Source: Ilyonectria destructans
Taxonomy: Eukaryota > Ascomycota > Sordariomycetes > Hypocreales > Nectriaceae
Direction: 5' to 3'
NCBI GenBank assembly: GCA_020740775.1
Contig: JAHEWK010000005.1
Coordinates: 62,001-126,000 of the forward strand
DNA length: 64,000 bases
Shown: positions 45,373 to 56,746 of the stretch, piece after piece
Position numbering within the stretch: the stretch's first letter is position 1
Layout of the letters: the number at the start of each line of letters is the position of its first letter
Notes under the pieces: model-generated
Databases searched by the model: none
What the model was told of the DNA's origin: nothing
The model's input: the letters and a program-made list of their open reading frames with translations, nothing else
Program-made: the position numbers and the translations under genes

Positions 45373-47102
45373 ATGCCCATTCAATCGCGGTGGACAATAC
45401 CCGTGCCCGAAGTCTCACTGCAAAAATGGGTCTTCGGCTCTTCTTTCGACCCCCTCCCCCCTGTCAAAGCATACATTGACGCCGATCACCCCGATACGCG
45501 GTATCTTACACTTTCCGATTTCCGCCTCATCTCGAAACGGGTAGCAAAGGGTCTCCAAAATGCCGGCCTGCGCCCCGGGGACCGAGTCCTTCTCTTTGCT
45601 GGAAACAATATTTATTTTCCTGCCATATTTATGGGAGTTATCATGGCTGGTGGCATCTTTACCGGAGCCAGTCCGGCATTCGGGCCAGCTGAGCTAGCAT
45701 ATCAGCTCAGAGACAGCGGCGCCCTGTTCGTTATTTCTCAGAACAGCAGTCTCACAGTTGCTCTCGAAGCCGCATCAAAGGTCGGCCTTCCAGTGAATCG
45801 GATTTATTCCTTCGACAGCTCCATTTCTCCAGTCACCGGGGGCAACTCAAGTGATATCAAACATTGGTCAGACCTGCTGGCCGGCACAGAAGCCCAGCAC
45901 ATTGACTGGGTGGAGCCGGCAAACCCGCGCGAAGCTACGTGCTGCCTCAACTACAGCTCCGGGACCACAGGGCTGCCCAAGGGCGTCGAGATAACACATT
46001 ACGCATATATTGCCAACGGCGAGGCACACGTCCATATGAAGCTCAACAGATACTCGTCCAAGGAGCGAACGGGGACCGAGACAAGTATCTGCTTCATGCC
46101 GATGTTCCACGCCGCAGGGCAAGCCATGTATGCCGTGAACAATCCCAAGATGGGTGTTACGACATGTGTTATGCCCGGGTACAATTTAGAAAAGCTTCTA
46201 AGTCACGTGGAGAAGTTTAGAATCACTTCCCTTGGCGCGGCGCCTCCGGTCGTGCTTCAGCTGGCTAAGAGTCCTCTTCTTGCCAAATACGATCTTACAA
46301 GCATCGAAGAGGTTGTCTGCGGTACTGCTCCGTTGGCACCAGAGATTGCTAGAGATGCTGAGCGAAAACTATGGCCCAACAGCGACAATTTCATCCGCCA
46401 AGGGTGGGGGATGACCGAACTTACGTGTGCCGGCGCGCTCTGGAGTCACGATGACAGGAGAAAGACGGCATCAGTCGGCGAGCTTGTCCCGAACGCAAGC
46501 ATTCAAATCCGGAACGGCGAGGAAGAGGTCACAGAGCCCAATAAGCCAGGCGAACTGTGGTTCTCGGGACCAACGGTAATGAAGGGCTACTGGCGCAACC
46601 CCAAAGCTACCGGTGAGACGATTGTGGAAGTGAACGGGGTCCGGTGGCTTAAAACGGGAGACATCGGGTACGTGGACAAGTATGGACCGGGAGCGAAGCT
46701 GTATATTGTAGATCGCCTCAAAGACCTCATCAAAGTGCGCGGCTTCCAGGTCTCCCCATCGGAGCTAGAAGGTGTCCTGCTCGACCGGGAGGACGTTGTT
46801 GATGTTGGTGTGGTGGGCGTCATGATTGAGGGCGAAGAGGTGCCTCAGGCGTATGTCGTCCGGAACTCGGACGTGACGGAGCAAGAGATCATCAAGTGGA
46901 TGGAGGGGAGGGTCGCAAAGTACAAATGGCTGAGGGGAGGAGTTGTATTCGTGGACAGCATTCCCCGGACACAGGTCAGTGGAACAACAACCGATCCGTT
47001 GACTTGCACTGACGTTTGTGGTAGTCTGGCAAGATCCTCCGCCGGAGCCTTCGGGAGAAAGCAAAAGCAGAGGGGGCAAGCCCAAAGGCGAAACTTGCTT
47101 AG
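45373..47102 (+). CDS. 4-Coumarate:CoA-ligase-like acyl-CoA synthetase
   Basis: Exons 45373-46974 and 47025-47102 total 1680 nt, giving 559 residues. MPIQSRWTIPVPEVSLQKWV is followed by the AMP-binding signature YSSGTTGLPKGVE, then GWGMTEL, WLKTGDIGYVD and the hinge/catalytic IVDRLKDLIKVRGFQVSP. The second exon supplies SGKILRRSLREK with the C-terminal catalytic Lys. It forms acyl- or aryl-CoA thioesters from carboxylic acids; the chain type is not decidable from sequence. The last residues are SPKAKLA, so a PTS1-like AKL is followed by one extra Ala, and import is uncertain. It lies between two CCTCGG-bearing promoters and next to the second CTF1-like regulator. Confidence 0.92.
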
Positions 47103-47116
47103 GTAGGTTTCGGCCA

Positions 47117-47187
47117 CCTCGGGGCCGACGGAACCAACCCTTGACTATCCGTAAACAGGGGTTGATCGAAGCTACGAAATGCCGAGG
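47117..47187. promoter_or_regulatory. Two CCTCGG hexamers upstream of the second CTF1-like regulator
   Basis: CCTCGG at 47117 and CCGAGG at 47182 lie about 290-350 bp before the regulator start at 47474. The regulator is of the family that binds this core, so autoregulation is again possible. Confidence 0.5.
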
Positions 47188-47473
47188 CCACATTGCGGGC
47201 AGCCGGTAACTGCGGGGTAATTAAGGTAGTACTCATTTGGACATAGGGAGCACTGGTGTAACTTACGTTCCTTGGGGTAATTGACATGCTTGACCGTCTC
47301 TACGTCCTACTTTGTTTTCTTCACAAAACCTTCCATGACGCCCAACAGCCGAGTTATTGCACAGGGCGGTCTTCACTCGCTATAAGCACATATTCAATTC
47401 TTCAAACACGCGATCTAATTGCAGGCATTTCTTTGCTTAAGCTTGATATTTCGGCAATCGCCCCAGCATTGCT

Positions 47474-50360
47474 ATGTCTCCCCCCGCTCCCGGAGCAGGC
47501 CCGACCTTCCACGCTCGCCGACGTGCCAGAAAGGCCTGCATTGGATGTCGAAAGCGAAAGGTTCGGTGCGATGTGACGGTGAAGGGGAGCCCCTGCACAA
47601 ACTGCCAGCTTGACTGCCAGACTTGCGTTGTCAAAGGCCGAGCGTCGAGACGGTGAATCTGCAATTGCCAAGCCCAGCTACCTTGCGGATCAAGCTGACC
47701 CGTACCACCACAGTCAACTCGGCGTCGGGGAAGGCACGCAGGGGGTATTCGACTCTGTATACACACACCCGGTGGCAGAAGAAACCGAGTCTGGGCCGCT
47801 TCGTTCGGGGGTATCGCTTGAGCCTTTCGACGAATTGGATGAGGCAGCGGACGCTCCCTCACCTCTAACGGGCGGCCCCGGAGAAACCACCCAACCTTCG
47901 GAGAGAGCATCTCCAGCCGCTGTGACAGCCAGTTCAGATCATGACAGCTCTCCCAAACATCCCCCCCAGCAAATACAGTGTAAGTTGAGTCAAGATAGAG
48001 CTAGCTTGCCTTCTTAAACTCTCGCTAACTCACTGGGTGACAGGTTCCAATACCACGGCTCCTACCATCGACCTTGTCAATCAAGATGCTACGTTTTCAC
48101 TACGCCAAGATGTAACGGGCTCTGTACCAGCCTCCGGCGCAATGATGGTCTTATATACGTCATATCCATTTCTCACCATCAACAACTCGGCTAGCTTATC
48201 CCCAGAGGATCTCGCGTTCCTCGAGATCAAAGGCGCGCTCCACGTCCCAGTGAAATCGATGCTAGATGAGTTTGTACGCCAGTACTTTCTCCACGTACAC
48301 CCATTCTTACCCTTGGTCGACGAGGGCGAATTCTGGAGCTCATATCGACAAGATGAGAGAGCCAACTCGGCGAGGAGAATCCCCTTGATGCTCTTCCAAG
48401 CCATGATTTTCGCATCTTGCAGCGTGAGTCCACTCTTTCCACTCACCTCTGATTCGTACTGTTACTGACGAAATCAATGCCAAGTTCGTGCCCGAGGCAG
48501 TAACCAAGTCGCTTGGATATGGCAGAATTCGATCAGCGAGGTCGGCATTCTACCACAATGCAAGGGTATGACAATTTCGCAATCTTTTTGGATCACCAAA
48601 CGCATCTGACACCTATAAGCTCCTCTATGACTTCTCGACTGAGAACTCACCCGTCGTGATCGCCCAAACCGCTGCGTTGATGACCTTGTGGTGTCCCCCT
48701 GAGGCAAAACCAATACAGTCGAATTCAATGTGGCTTCAGATTGCGATACAACACGCCCGATTTGTGGATGCACATCTCGCATGGGAAACGAGCTTCGCCA
48801 CGGACTATCACCACTCACATCAAGAACCTCAAATGCTTAGGAGGCTCTGGTGGTGTTGTCTGGTTCGCGATCGCTTCCTGTCGCTGGGCTTAAGGCGGAC
48901 CGTCCAGGTCGCCAAATCGCAACCACTCCCCTACATGTCCGATTTTGAGGGCGAGATTGGACGGTCTGAGGTTCATACCGCCGAGACGAAACAGCTCTTG
49001 GTCCGCATGTTTTTAAGAGTCACGCATCTCTGCAATATCCTGACGGATCCCCTTCTGCTGGCATGGCCACCAGATGATCCTTCCGGACTACAGCCTCAAA
49101 GCCCGAGCACGTTGACAGATTGCAGGACGGCACTCCGAGAATGGTACGACAAGTCACAACTCGAGATCTCTACGGCGAACGGCGGCAGCGGAGTCCGCCA
49201 ACACTCTGTGATTGTTCACACGAACCTGATGTACATCTTCTACTAGTACGCACCCCAAAATTATCCGAGCCCAAAGCTTCATGAACCACTGCTAACGAAT
49301 TTTGCACCACAGTGCTGCTCGATCAGTTATCTCGCGCCAAGAAGTTCTTCTCAACTGTTATCAGCCCCAATCACCTGCTCTAGACTTGTCAAGCAACTAC
49401 GAGCGGAGCCGAGAAGTACAAGAGGCCGCATTAGGCACAGTAGAGTGCCTCAGAGAGCTTATTCAGCTCGACCTCACTCGTTACTTGCCGCTTAGTGCGT
49501 GAGTCGTTCTCCCTAGCTACCCTATACACCAAGCTGAACCATTCAGGCTGGCTTTCATTGCCATACCATTACTTTTCCACATCCTTGACGCCAAGTTTCT
49601 CTATCTTGACAAAGTCACTACCGACTTAGAAGCAAGACACCGCCGCCTCCGGGTGCTTATTGACGCCATGAGGGAATATCGACAACGCTACGACGGCGTA
49701 GAGTGGTTTAGCTACGCGCTTCGCTATGCTGTCAACCTCGCACAATTCCATTCACCCTACGTTCCTAAAAGCTCGGTCGCCAGCTCGACTGATCTCTTGA
49801 CTCAGCAGCCAAGTTTGTGCCTCCGCCTGACCTTAACAATAGAACTGAGCCTGAGTCAGGCCAAGATCCCCGACGATCGGGACTTTCCTATAATACTGAG
49901 AGGAGTCTTAGGGCCTAAGCTAAATCTTGTCCGAGAACTCACATTGGAAGGACCAAATGCAACCCAAAATGTGCAGGTATCAAGCGCCCAACATAGTGAC
50001 CTCGAACTGGTCACCGGACCCTCGGAAAATCGCAATTCCTCTGAAATCACTTCGGAGCAAATGGAGAGTTGCCCACAGCCTCAGATCAATGAAGATATGT
50101 CTTTTGAAAAAAGTCCAGTAACTGGAGAAGACCTTATGGACAAAGACGAGCAAATAGCTCTCCAAGAGTTAATCTTAAGCTTTCCTGACGCAACAGCATC
50201 CAGTAAGGACGACGGACAAACACCCAGCCCTATTGACCCATCCCTATCTCAACCTTTGATGGAACCGTTCGATTTCCTGTCTTATGATGATTTAGTAGGT
50301 AGTGGATGTGACTTTGATATAATGACAAACTCGAGCTACGTGGATACTGGTGTATATTAA
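47474..50360 (+). CDS. Zn2Cys6 transcription factor, CTF1/Far-like
   Basis: The start at 47474 (MSPPAPGAGPTFHARRRARK) leads to ACIGCRKRKVRC...PCTNC..., spacing C-x2-C-x6-C-x8-C-x2-C-x6-C. Intron 47653-47713 restores frame into a Ser/Pro-rich linker, and 47990-48043 leads to the fungal TF domain: FVRQYFLHVHPFLPLVDEG, then ASCS/FVPEAVTKSLGYG. Further small introns occur near 48430-48485, 48570-48620, 49245-49312 and 49500-49548, each rejoining in phase. The acidic C-terminus may activate transcription. The VRxYFxHVHPFLPxxD block is the one also found in the regulator at 4140-6647, making the two paralogues. It is a likely local regulator of the CoA-ligase and crotonase genes. Confidence 0.88.
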
Positions 50361-51462
50361 ATTTGGGTTTATGAATAATAATCAGTGTGATAGTAAAAAG
50401 TTACAGTCTATTTCTTCTACTTTGTAGTAGACACTAGACACTATTTTTAAAAACATTCTGGCGAGCAATGCTCTTTCAAAAGATCCTTTCTCCTTGGACG
50501 TCCCCGGCCATTACCAAGACTTGCTCATAGGACTGACTTGTCCACGCCTTTAGCACCACCTGCACCCCAGTTTTACTCACTCTTCGCATTGGAATGTCTC
50601 TCGATATAATAGAGCCGGATATGACTCGGTCTATGTCTCGTACATTTATTAGCTAGGTAACGTCAGTCCTCAAGCAATGGCAGAAATCCCACCAACGCAA
50701 CATTGCCGGTTTTCGAGCGAGTTCTTCCACGGCACAACGTGACTCCTTGCACTACCAATGCCATGGGAATCCACAACCAACTATCAATAAGTAGGTGCAT
50801 GATCCAACGTGACGTGCAGCATTCTTCGCGACAGGGTGGCAATATCTTCCCGACTTCAATAATCTATCTTATGACCAGCTTTGAACTTTTAGATCATTAA
50901 CTCCGCCAAGGGCAAATTACTCACGCTTCGCGATATATATTCTCAAGGAAACAAGACTAAGCTTTCTCCGTTGGGGGAACTACCACTCTCCATTGTCTAT
51001 CCATCCGCAGACCCCATACGGTAGAGGGACCTTTCTGATTAAGAGCAATTTTAGGCTTCTGTGACTGGCTATGTATTTGCCCATGTTGAGACGCGACTTT
51101 CTCAACTCAGCATCATATGCGAAGGATTAATAGACTCCGTAACTCGACGCATCGAAGCAAGAATTACCGCGCCTCGACCTACTTTTTGTATGTGGACATC
51201 AAATTGCAGTCACTTGCAGTCAGGAGCGAGCTTCAAAACGTCAATGGGAGAGTTTGACCTTGCTAGGTCAAAGAGGTCTGGCTTAGAAAAGTGAGGCGAG
51301 CGGAGATAGTTTCCAAAAGTGAGGCGGGCGGGGATAGCTTAGAAAAGTGAGGCAGGCAGTGATAGCATATAAACCATTTGCTGAATATGTCCGCCTTGTT
51401 TTTGTAAGCTATTCGTGACGCTCTTAAGAAAATAATAAGAGCCCTTCGATTCAGCTTCGCCT
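50361..51462. other. Intergenic region before the HET gene
   Basis: No gene is supported. The only notable structure is the 28-bp tandem repeat at 51281-51366, listed separately, which lies about 100 bp upstream of the HET start. Confidence 0.4.
51281..51366. repeat. Three tandem copies of a 28-bp unit
   Basis: AAAAGTGAGGCG-like units recur with GTGAGG at 51291, 51319 and 51347, exactly 28 bp apart. Each unit continues with AGCGGAGATAG, GGCGGGGATAG or GGCAGTGATAG. They sit immediately upstream of the HET open reading frame. Confidence 0.7.
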
Positions 51463-53373
51463 ATGGACTGCAATTTCTCCCTCAACTCCCTTAGAACCCA
51501 CGTAAGGCGTTTGTCCGACATACTTAAGAGACCATTCTTAATACGGCTTCTGGCGTCACTGCTTTGGGGCCAGAAAATGGACATTACCCAACGTGGTAAA
51601 TTCCAATACAATCCCCTCGCGGAGGATCGCATGATTCGCCTGCTTGGGTTTCTTCCCGGCCGCTCGCCACTGGCAAAGCTCGTTTCGGTCAAGCTGAATG
51701 AGGCACCTCCCTACGCCGCCTTGTCCTACACGTGGGGAGCCAACATCTTCGATCGGACTTTGAATCTTGAGGGCGGCTCGCTACAGATTACGCAAAATCT
51801 CCTTGACTGCCTCACGGCTCTGTCTGACGAGGTAAGGGAGGGCGGATTCTGGTTTTGGATCGATGCCGTCTGCATCAACCAGGACGATCAGATGGAAAGA
51901 AGCTCACAGGTGGGGTTCATGGATCTGGTCTACAAGTCGGCCCAGAGGGTCTTTGTATGGCTGGGGAAGTCAGATGCTGGCAGCGACGTCGCAATGGATA
52001 CCATCCGGGACTGGTCGACAGTCATTCAGAGTTCCAGAGAAGGTCACCGCGAGCTTACCTCATACCGCGACGCCATTGAGGCGGCGCCATCAGGGGCCAT
52101 GGGAGCCTTTAGCGGCGCCCCAGGATCCCATGAGCATGGATGCTGGATGAACATATTGTCGCTCTGGAATCGACCGTGGTGGAGCAGGGCATGGGTCGTC
52201 CAGGAAGCCACGGCGCTGCCCGTGACGGAGACGGTTCTGTGCTGCGGCAACAGACGCATCGACCTACACAGCATGCGCGTGATGATTGATCTCCGGTATC
52301 AGCTCATCATCTATAGCGACAGCAACGATTTCCTCATGACCACGTTTGAGCAGGGCTTTGCGGAGCTTCTCGACAACATCAATGCGAATCTGGCCGAGGG
52401 CCCGAAGCCTTTCCACTGGGTCCTGCAACAGGTCCGGACCTACGAGTGTAAGGACGCCCGTGACAAGGTCTACGCCTCAATGAACATGGCGAGCGACGTG
52501 CCCCGAGGCGCCATTATGCCCAACTACACGCGTGATCTGGCTGACGTCTACATCGACGCAGTGCGCCAGCTGGTGGCTGCGGCGGACGAGCAGCACCGAC
52601 TGGACTTCCTTGGCTACGTGTTTCGCCCAACGGCGGACTGGGCGCGGCTCGCTCTCCCAGACCACCCGATTATGCCGACGTGGGTGCCAGATTGGAGGGG
52701 GCCGAAGACGGACGTGTTGTCGTTCAAGAAGTACCTGGATATACACAGACACACCGAAAGCCCTCGTGCGTACGCCGCCAGCCTAGACACGAGTCCTCGA
52801 ATGAGCATCGCTGGCCGTAGTCTCCACATTGGCGGCGTTCGCCTCGATTCAATCACCGTCGTCAAGCCCATCAGCACAAGCCCCCGGATCTCCGACACCA
52901 CCATAGAGCAGGCCTGGGAACCGGACGACCCAAATCAAACCTACCCTCGCGGTGGGAGTCTCGGCGCCGCCTACAACCACGCCATGCTGGCCGACCTCAG
53001 CCGCATCGACGACATCTCCAGTCACACCACGCCCTTCCAGCGCGGCATCGCCGTGGACTGGCCCTTGATTAACGCGCCAGCAGCCAACCTGAGCGACACC
53101 GAGCTTCGGCGGCGAAAGTTCATGCTGAACGACCTTAAGTCCAACACTCTCGGTCGGAGGATTTTCAGTACAGCCAACGGTCTTGTTGGGCTAGGGCCAG
53201 GAGCTGCTCAGGTTGGAGATCGCGTGTGCCTGTTTCTGGGAGGGCAGATGCTATACATTATCAGGGAGACGGGGAATGGGATTTATCAATTCGCAGGAGA
53301 ATGCTACGTCCACGGATTCATGGATGGCGAGGGACTGAGTGGTGCCAATATTGAAACGTTTATTTTTGTCTGA
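51463..53373 (+). CDS. Heterokaryon-incompatibility (HET) domain protein
   Basis: An intronless 636-residue frame starts at 51463 (MDCNFSLNSLRTHVRRL). The HET signature blocks are present in order: YAALSYTWGAN at about residue 84, FWIDAVCINQDDQMERSSQV at about residue 130, and VYKSAQRVFVWLG. A later RPWWSRAWVVQEA helix and a long C-terminal region are typical of stand-alone fungal HET proteins. HET domains trigger cell death on nonself fusion when activated by a partner; relatives share the TIR fold. No recognised partner gene adjoins it, but a STAND NTPase and a SesB-type hydrolase occur elsewhere in the window. An in-frame ATG at 51577 (MDITQRGKFQYN) is a possible alternative start. Confidence 0.93.
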   Translation: MDCNFSLNSLRTHVRRLSDILKRPFLIRLLASLLWGQKMDITQRGKFQYNPLAEDRMIRLLGFLPGRSPLAKLVSVKLNEAPPYAALSYTWGANIFDRTLNLEGGSLQITQNLLDCLTALSDEVREGGFWFWIDAVCINQDDQMERSSQVGFMDLVYKSAQRVFVWLGKSDAGSDVAMDTIRDWSTVIQSSREGHRELTSYRDAIEAAPSGAMGAFSGAPGSHEHGCWMNILSLWNRPWWSRAWVVQEATALPVTETVLCCGNRRIDLHSMRVMIDLRYQLIIYSDSNDFLMTTFEQGFAELLDNINANLAEGPKPFHWVLQQVRTYECKDARDKVYASMNMASDVPRGAIMPNYTRDLADVYIDAVRQLVAAADEQHRLDFLGYVFRPTADWARLALPDHPIMPTWVPDWRGPKTDVLSFKKYLDIHRHTESPRAYAASLDTSPRMSIAGRSLHIGGVRLDSITVVKPISTSPRISDTTIEQAWEPDDPNQTYPRGGSLGAAYNHAMLADLSRIDDISSHTTPFQRGIAVDWPLINAPAANLSDTELRRRKFMLNDLKSNTLGRRIFSTANGLVGLGPGAAQVGDRVCLFLGGQMLYIIRETGNGIYQFAGECYVHGFMDGEGLSGANIETFIFV

Positions 53374-53455
53374 CATTTGTTATCAAGTATTACTATTTAA
53401 CTAGTAAATTGTTACTAATAGGATTGCTACGGGCCAGAACTTATATTCTCTGCCT

Positions 53456-54664
53456 TTAGGTTGAGACTTTCAGTACGATTCGTCCTGCCACCTGGCCCGC
53501 CTCCAATTTATCAATCCAAGAATCCAGCTCTTCGATCTTTCCCTGAGAGATGATCGGCTAGTCTGGTTAACAACGCCCTCTTCCCGGAGTCAGGAGGTAT
53601 TCGACTTACGTGCACTAGTCTACGAGCAGATAGGTTGAAAGCTTCTTCCACCTCTTTCAGGTCTACGACCAGACTGCCGACAATCTTGAGTTGCATCATT
53701 GTCAGCAGTCCAGGCGGTGCGCCGGCCACAATGGAAAGATCTGTGGCAAGTCCAGCCACCACTATCGTGCCCGTCGGCCTCAAGAAGCTCGGCGCCGTAG
53801 CGAAGCCCTCCTTAGAAGCTAGAAGCAGCGATCACAAGGACGCCGTGCGCACCATACTTTGTAAGTCTGCGGACTTCTGCTGTAACGTCCTGCGAGGTTT
53901 TAAAGTCAATAAACGCCCCGGCGCCGAGTTTCGCACAGAGCTCGCGCTTGCGATCTCCCGTGTCGATTGCGATCACCCGCATTCCCATAATGTGAGCATA
54001 TTGGACTGCCAAGTGGCCCAGGCCTCCACCAGCTCCAGGAATAACAAGCCATTGCCCGGGGCTTACGCCGGATCTGTAAGTTGCAACCTAAGCTTCTGAT
54101 ACGCAAGATGAGGGTTTGTAAACTGTTCATACTTTTTGCAAGCCGAGTAAGCTGTGAGACCTCCACAGAGGATCGGTGCCGCTTCTTGGTCGGTTACGCC
54201 GTCTGGGATCTTAGTGGCATATTCACTATCTGCAAGACAATACTCTTGGCAAGTACCTGACCAGGAGAACCCGCTGTTGTTTTCATTCTGACAGTGGATG
54301 TCATCACCCTCCTGGCAAAACTCACACTCGCCGCATACGCTGGTGATCCACTTGATGCCGGCTCGGTCTCCAATACTCCAACGTTCCTGGACACCAACAC
54401 TATCACCGATGGCCACAACAATGTCGACCCCTTCGTGGCCAGCAATGCCCTTTGACTCAGGTTTCATGTGACGCCTAGGTCTTTCCACTCGTCGCGCAAG
54501 AAAGACTTGTCCGTTCCACAAACTCAACTCCAGGTGATTTTGGCAAGAATTTGCCCTGGGCCCAGCTGAGGCACATCGATGAGTTTCATTGCCACACATT
54601 TGGTAGCATCATCTGCTGCCCGGACTACCGCGCGTTGTTGCTGAGGAATCTCGTAGGCCGACAT
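53456..54664 (-). pseudogene. Zinc-dependent alcohol dehydrogenase pseudogene
   Basis: The frame starts at 54664 (MSAYEIPQQQRAVV) and ends with GQVAGRIVLKVST at 53456. Zinc and cofactor features are visible: GHEG, CGECEFCQEGDDIHC (structural-zinc cysteines), and VIPGAGGGLGHLAVQYA. Introns after SACKK and after RRLVH rejoin in phase. Three lesions break it. A TGA replaces the expected Gly codon after ILAKITWS; a base appears missing where GVT should continue into MKPESKG; and a 7-bp direct duplication (GCTTCTAGCTTCTA near 53815-53832) shifts frame after VLVIAAS. Intact relatives oxidise primary or secondary alcohols with NAD. It stands next to Baeyer-Villiger-type genes, so loss may affect that pathway. 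Confidence 0.8.
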
Positions 54665-55687
54665 ATTGAAGTGTGAAGGAGGGTGGTTATGTTGTTTTGC
54701 GTCATTTAGCCACGAGTTTGATCCATCCATACATATAATGTATTTACGTTATAGATGCATTGCAAAATACCGGGATATACTAGCATTCCTCCCGGGCCGG
54801 CTCGGGGCCGAATCTGTCCGCTTAGTATCCACACCCCGGAGAACGGGACGGCGCTGAAGGTCACGGTAGGACCGCCCAGTTTCGAGGGAACATCTAATCC
54901 ACTCTTCAACAAGCTTATTTTGCTAGAGTTAAAAATGCATTAAAAAACGGCCGAGGTCGAAGTCCCCGCAAGCATCATGGCGTAAAGGTGAGGGTATCAG
55001 ATCGTATTGCAATACACAAGCCTTGTATATCACCGAGGCTTAAGTGTGGAGCATGGATAACAAGTTGCATAAGTCTAGGAACTGGTCAACCCCATCTTAC
55101 GACCGCAGCCGAATCATAGTGGAAATGTAGATGAGTCATGGCCGCGGGAGCATGCTAATGAATGACATTGCTGCGCAAAGATAGATCTATGCGTGTGTGC
55201 CTGTGTGTGTATGTGCATCTTTTAACAGGAGTACAGCTCCAGCCATAGCATTGAAATTCAATGGGTTTATTGATTCTCCAGTGATGGTGACTTTACTCAC
55301 AGGACACTTTATTGCAGTGGTTATCTTCGGAATTGCCAGGTGAATACAGATAAAGTAGAAAACGCAACTGCCCAGGGACCAAAAGCCACAACTGAATTGG
55401 AGACTTCCACTCCTTCAAACGAACAGACACCAAACCTCGGATCTAAGCGTTTCCAACGCCAATATACATGCTCCGGCGCGAATCAGATCAGCGTACGGCT
55501 TCTTCTCTCTGATTTGTCCCAAACTTGGTAGCAGTCTCCACCGTCCTTGTTCAACTATGAAGGCCCGTTGATCGTAAAACCTCGATTCGTCTGTACATAT
55601 CCTCTCCTCGCCCTTCGGTAGAACAGAGGATCAACTCTACCTCTCAAACTATCACGTTTCAGCGTCGCGACAGGACCTGACAAATAT
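54665..55687. promoter_or_regulatory. Intergenic region with three CCTCGG-type sites
   Basis: CCGAGG occurs at 54951 and 55033 and CCTCGG at 55435. A short GT-rich microsatellite lies at about 55193-55218. No gene is supported. The first two sites are upstream of the alcohol-dehydrogenase pseudogene. Confidence 0.45.
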
Positions 55688-56746
55688 TTACTCAACCTTA
55701 AAGTCCTTCAGGAAAGCCCAATGCAATTTCCTCTTCCAGTCCCTCGTAGGATCCTTCCAGTGGTCTATGTTCCCCGGGTACAGGTCAATAACATCAGCCG
55801 CATCGGAGTCGTGAGCGGTAAGTACAAGCACGTCCTCGCTTGCATCAAATTCGTCCAGCTTGCGCTGACTCCGTGTCGCCTCGCGAACTGTGTCCAGGTC
55901 GCGGGGATTGATCAAGTTGTAAAACGGATCAGTCTGCGACTTTTCCGGATGCACGTTCACAAAGAGATGTCCCGGGCAAGGCGCGCGGCGCGGGTAGTTT
56001 GCACTGTTCGTGAGAGGGTTCGGATCAACGCTGTCAGGCAGGGGGATGAATTGGGTTGGTCGAAATTCGCCACCATGGTGACAGCAGTCGGCGGCCATGA
56101 GGACAAAGCTCGTCGGTGTTGTGCGAGCAAGGCCCATCATGTGTGCGATTGTGTGTCCCGGGCAGTCGAGGAGGTAGAATGAGCCGTCTCCAAAGTAGTC
56201 AAAAGCGTCGTACTGACCGAGCTGTAGATCCGCAGCCTTGAAGTCAATCTCGCGGACTTCACGACCGGCATAGTCGCTTTCTAGGATCCACGAATCTTCG
56301 CGGGCGGGATAGCCAGGAAAAAACTCGTCTTTGAAGCCCTGCCCAAACACCAGCGTGGTGGAGGTTGGAAACTGAGAAGGGTCTCCAATGTGGTCAAAGT
56401 GATGGTGTGACCAGATTATTTCAGAGATGGTAGAAACCTCTTCGCCCAAGATATCCGCCACGTTGCGCTCTGACAAGATGGTCATCGCGCCCGCAAACGC
56501 TCGCGTCCTCGGTGACAAGTTGTCAGGGTCTTTACGGATGCCTAGATCAAAAAGAACCTTTCTACCTGTACCTGGGTGTGTGATGAGGAAGGAGTAACAT
56601 GGGCAGTTGAACTCATCGTGGCCGGGGATCTGCGGCTGGACGACGACGCTGGTCTTGGCGATGATTTTGGAAGTCGTGTCGATGACGGAGACAGAAACCG
56701 TGAAATCGGACTCTGGAATATTAAGTGCTGGCACAGGAATACCCAT
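55688..56746 (-). CDS. Metallo-beta-lactamase-fold hydrolase, lactonase-like
   Basis: A single exon encodes 352 residues from ATG 56746 (MGIPVPALNIPESDF); an in-frame ATG further upstream is possible but less family-like. The dinuclear metal site is complete: SHHHFDHIGD (HxHxDH), DCPGHTIAH, and Asp in MAADCCHH. NCPCYSFLITHPGTGRKVLFD is the usual second-strand block. No signal peptide is seen, so it is probably cytosolic. Members cleave acyl-homoserine lactones, other lactones or esters. Beside an alcohol dehydrogenase, an SDR and a Baeyer-Villiger monooxygenase, a lactone/ester-opening role is attractive but inferred. Confidence 0.88.
   Translation of the reverse strand: MGIPVPALNIPESDFTVSVSVIDTTSKIIAKTSVVVQPQIPGHDEFNCPCYSFLITHPGTGRKVLFDLGIRKDPDNLSPRTRAFAGAMTILSERNVADILGEEVSTISEIIWSHHHFDHIGDPSQFPTSTTLVFGQGFKDEFFPGYPAREDSWILESDYAGREVREIDFKAADLQLGQYDAFDYFGDGSFYLLDCPGHTIAHMMGLARTTPTSFVLMAADCCHHGGEFRPTQFIPLPDSVDPNPLTNSANYPRRAPCPGHLFVNVHPEKSQTDPFYNLINPRDLDTVREATRSQRKLDEFDASEDVLVLTAHDSDAADVIDLYPGNIDHWKDPTRDWKRKLHWAFLKDFKVE

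Noticed and set aside
55193..55218. GT-rich microsatellite
   Set aside because: A simple dinucleotide run without evidence of function.
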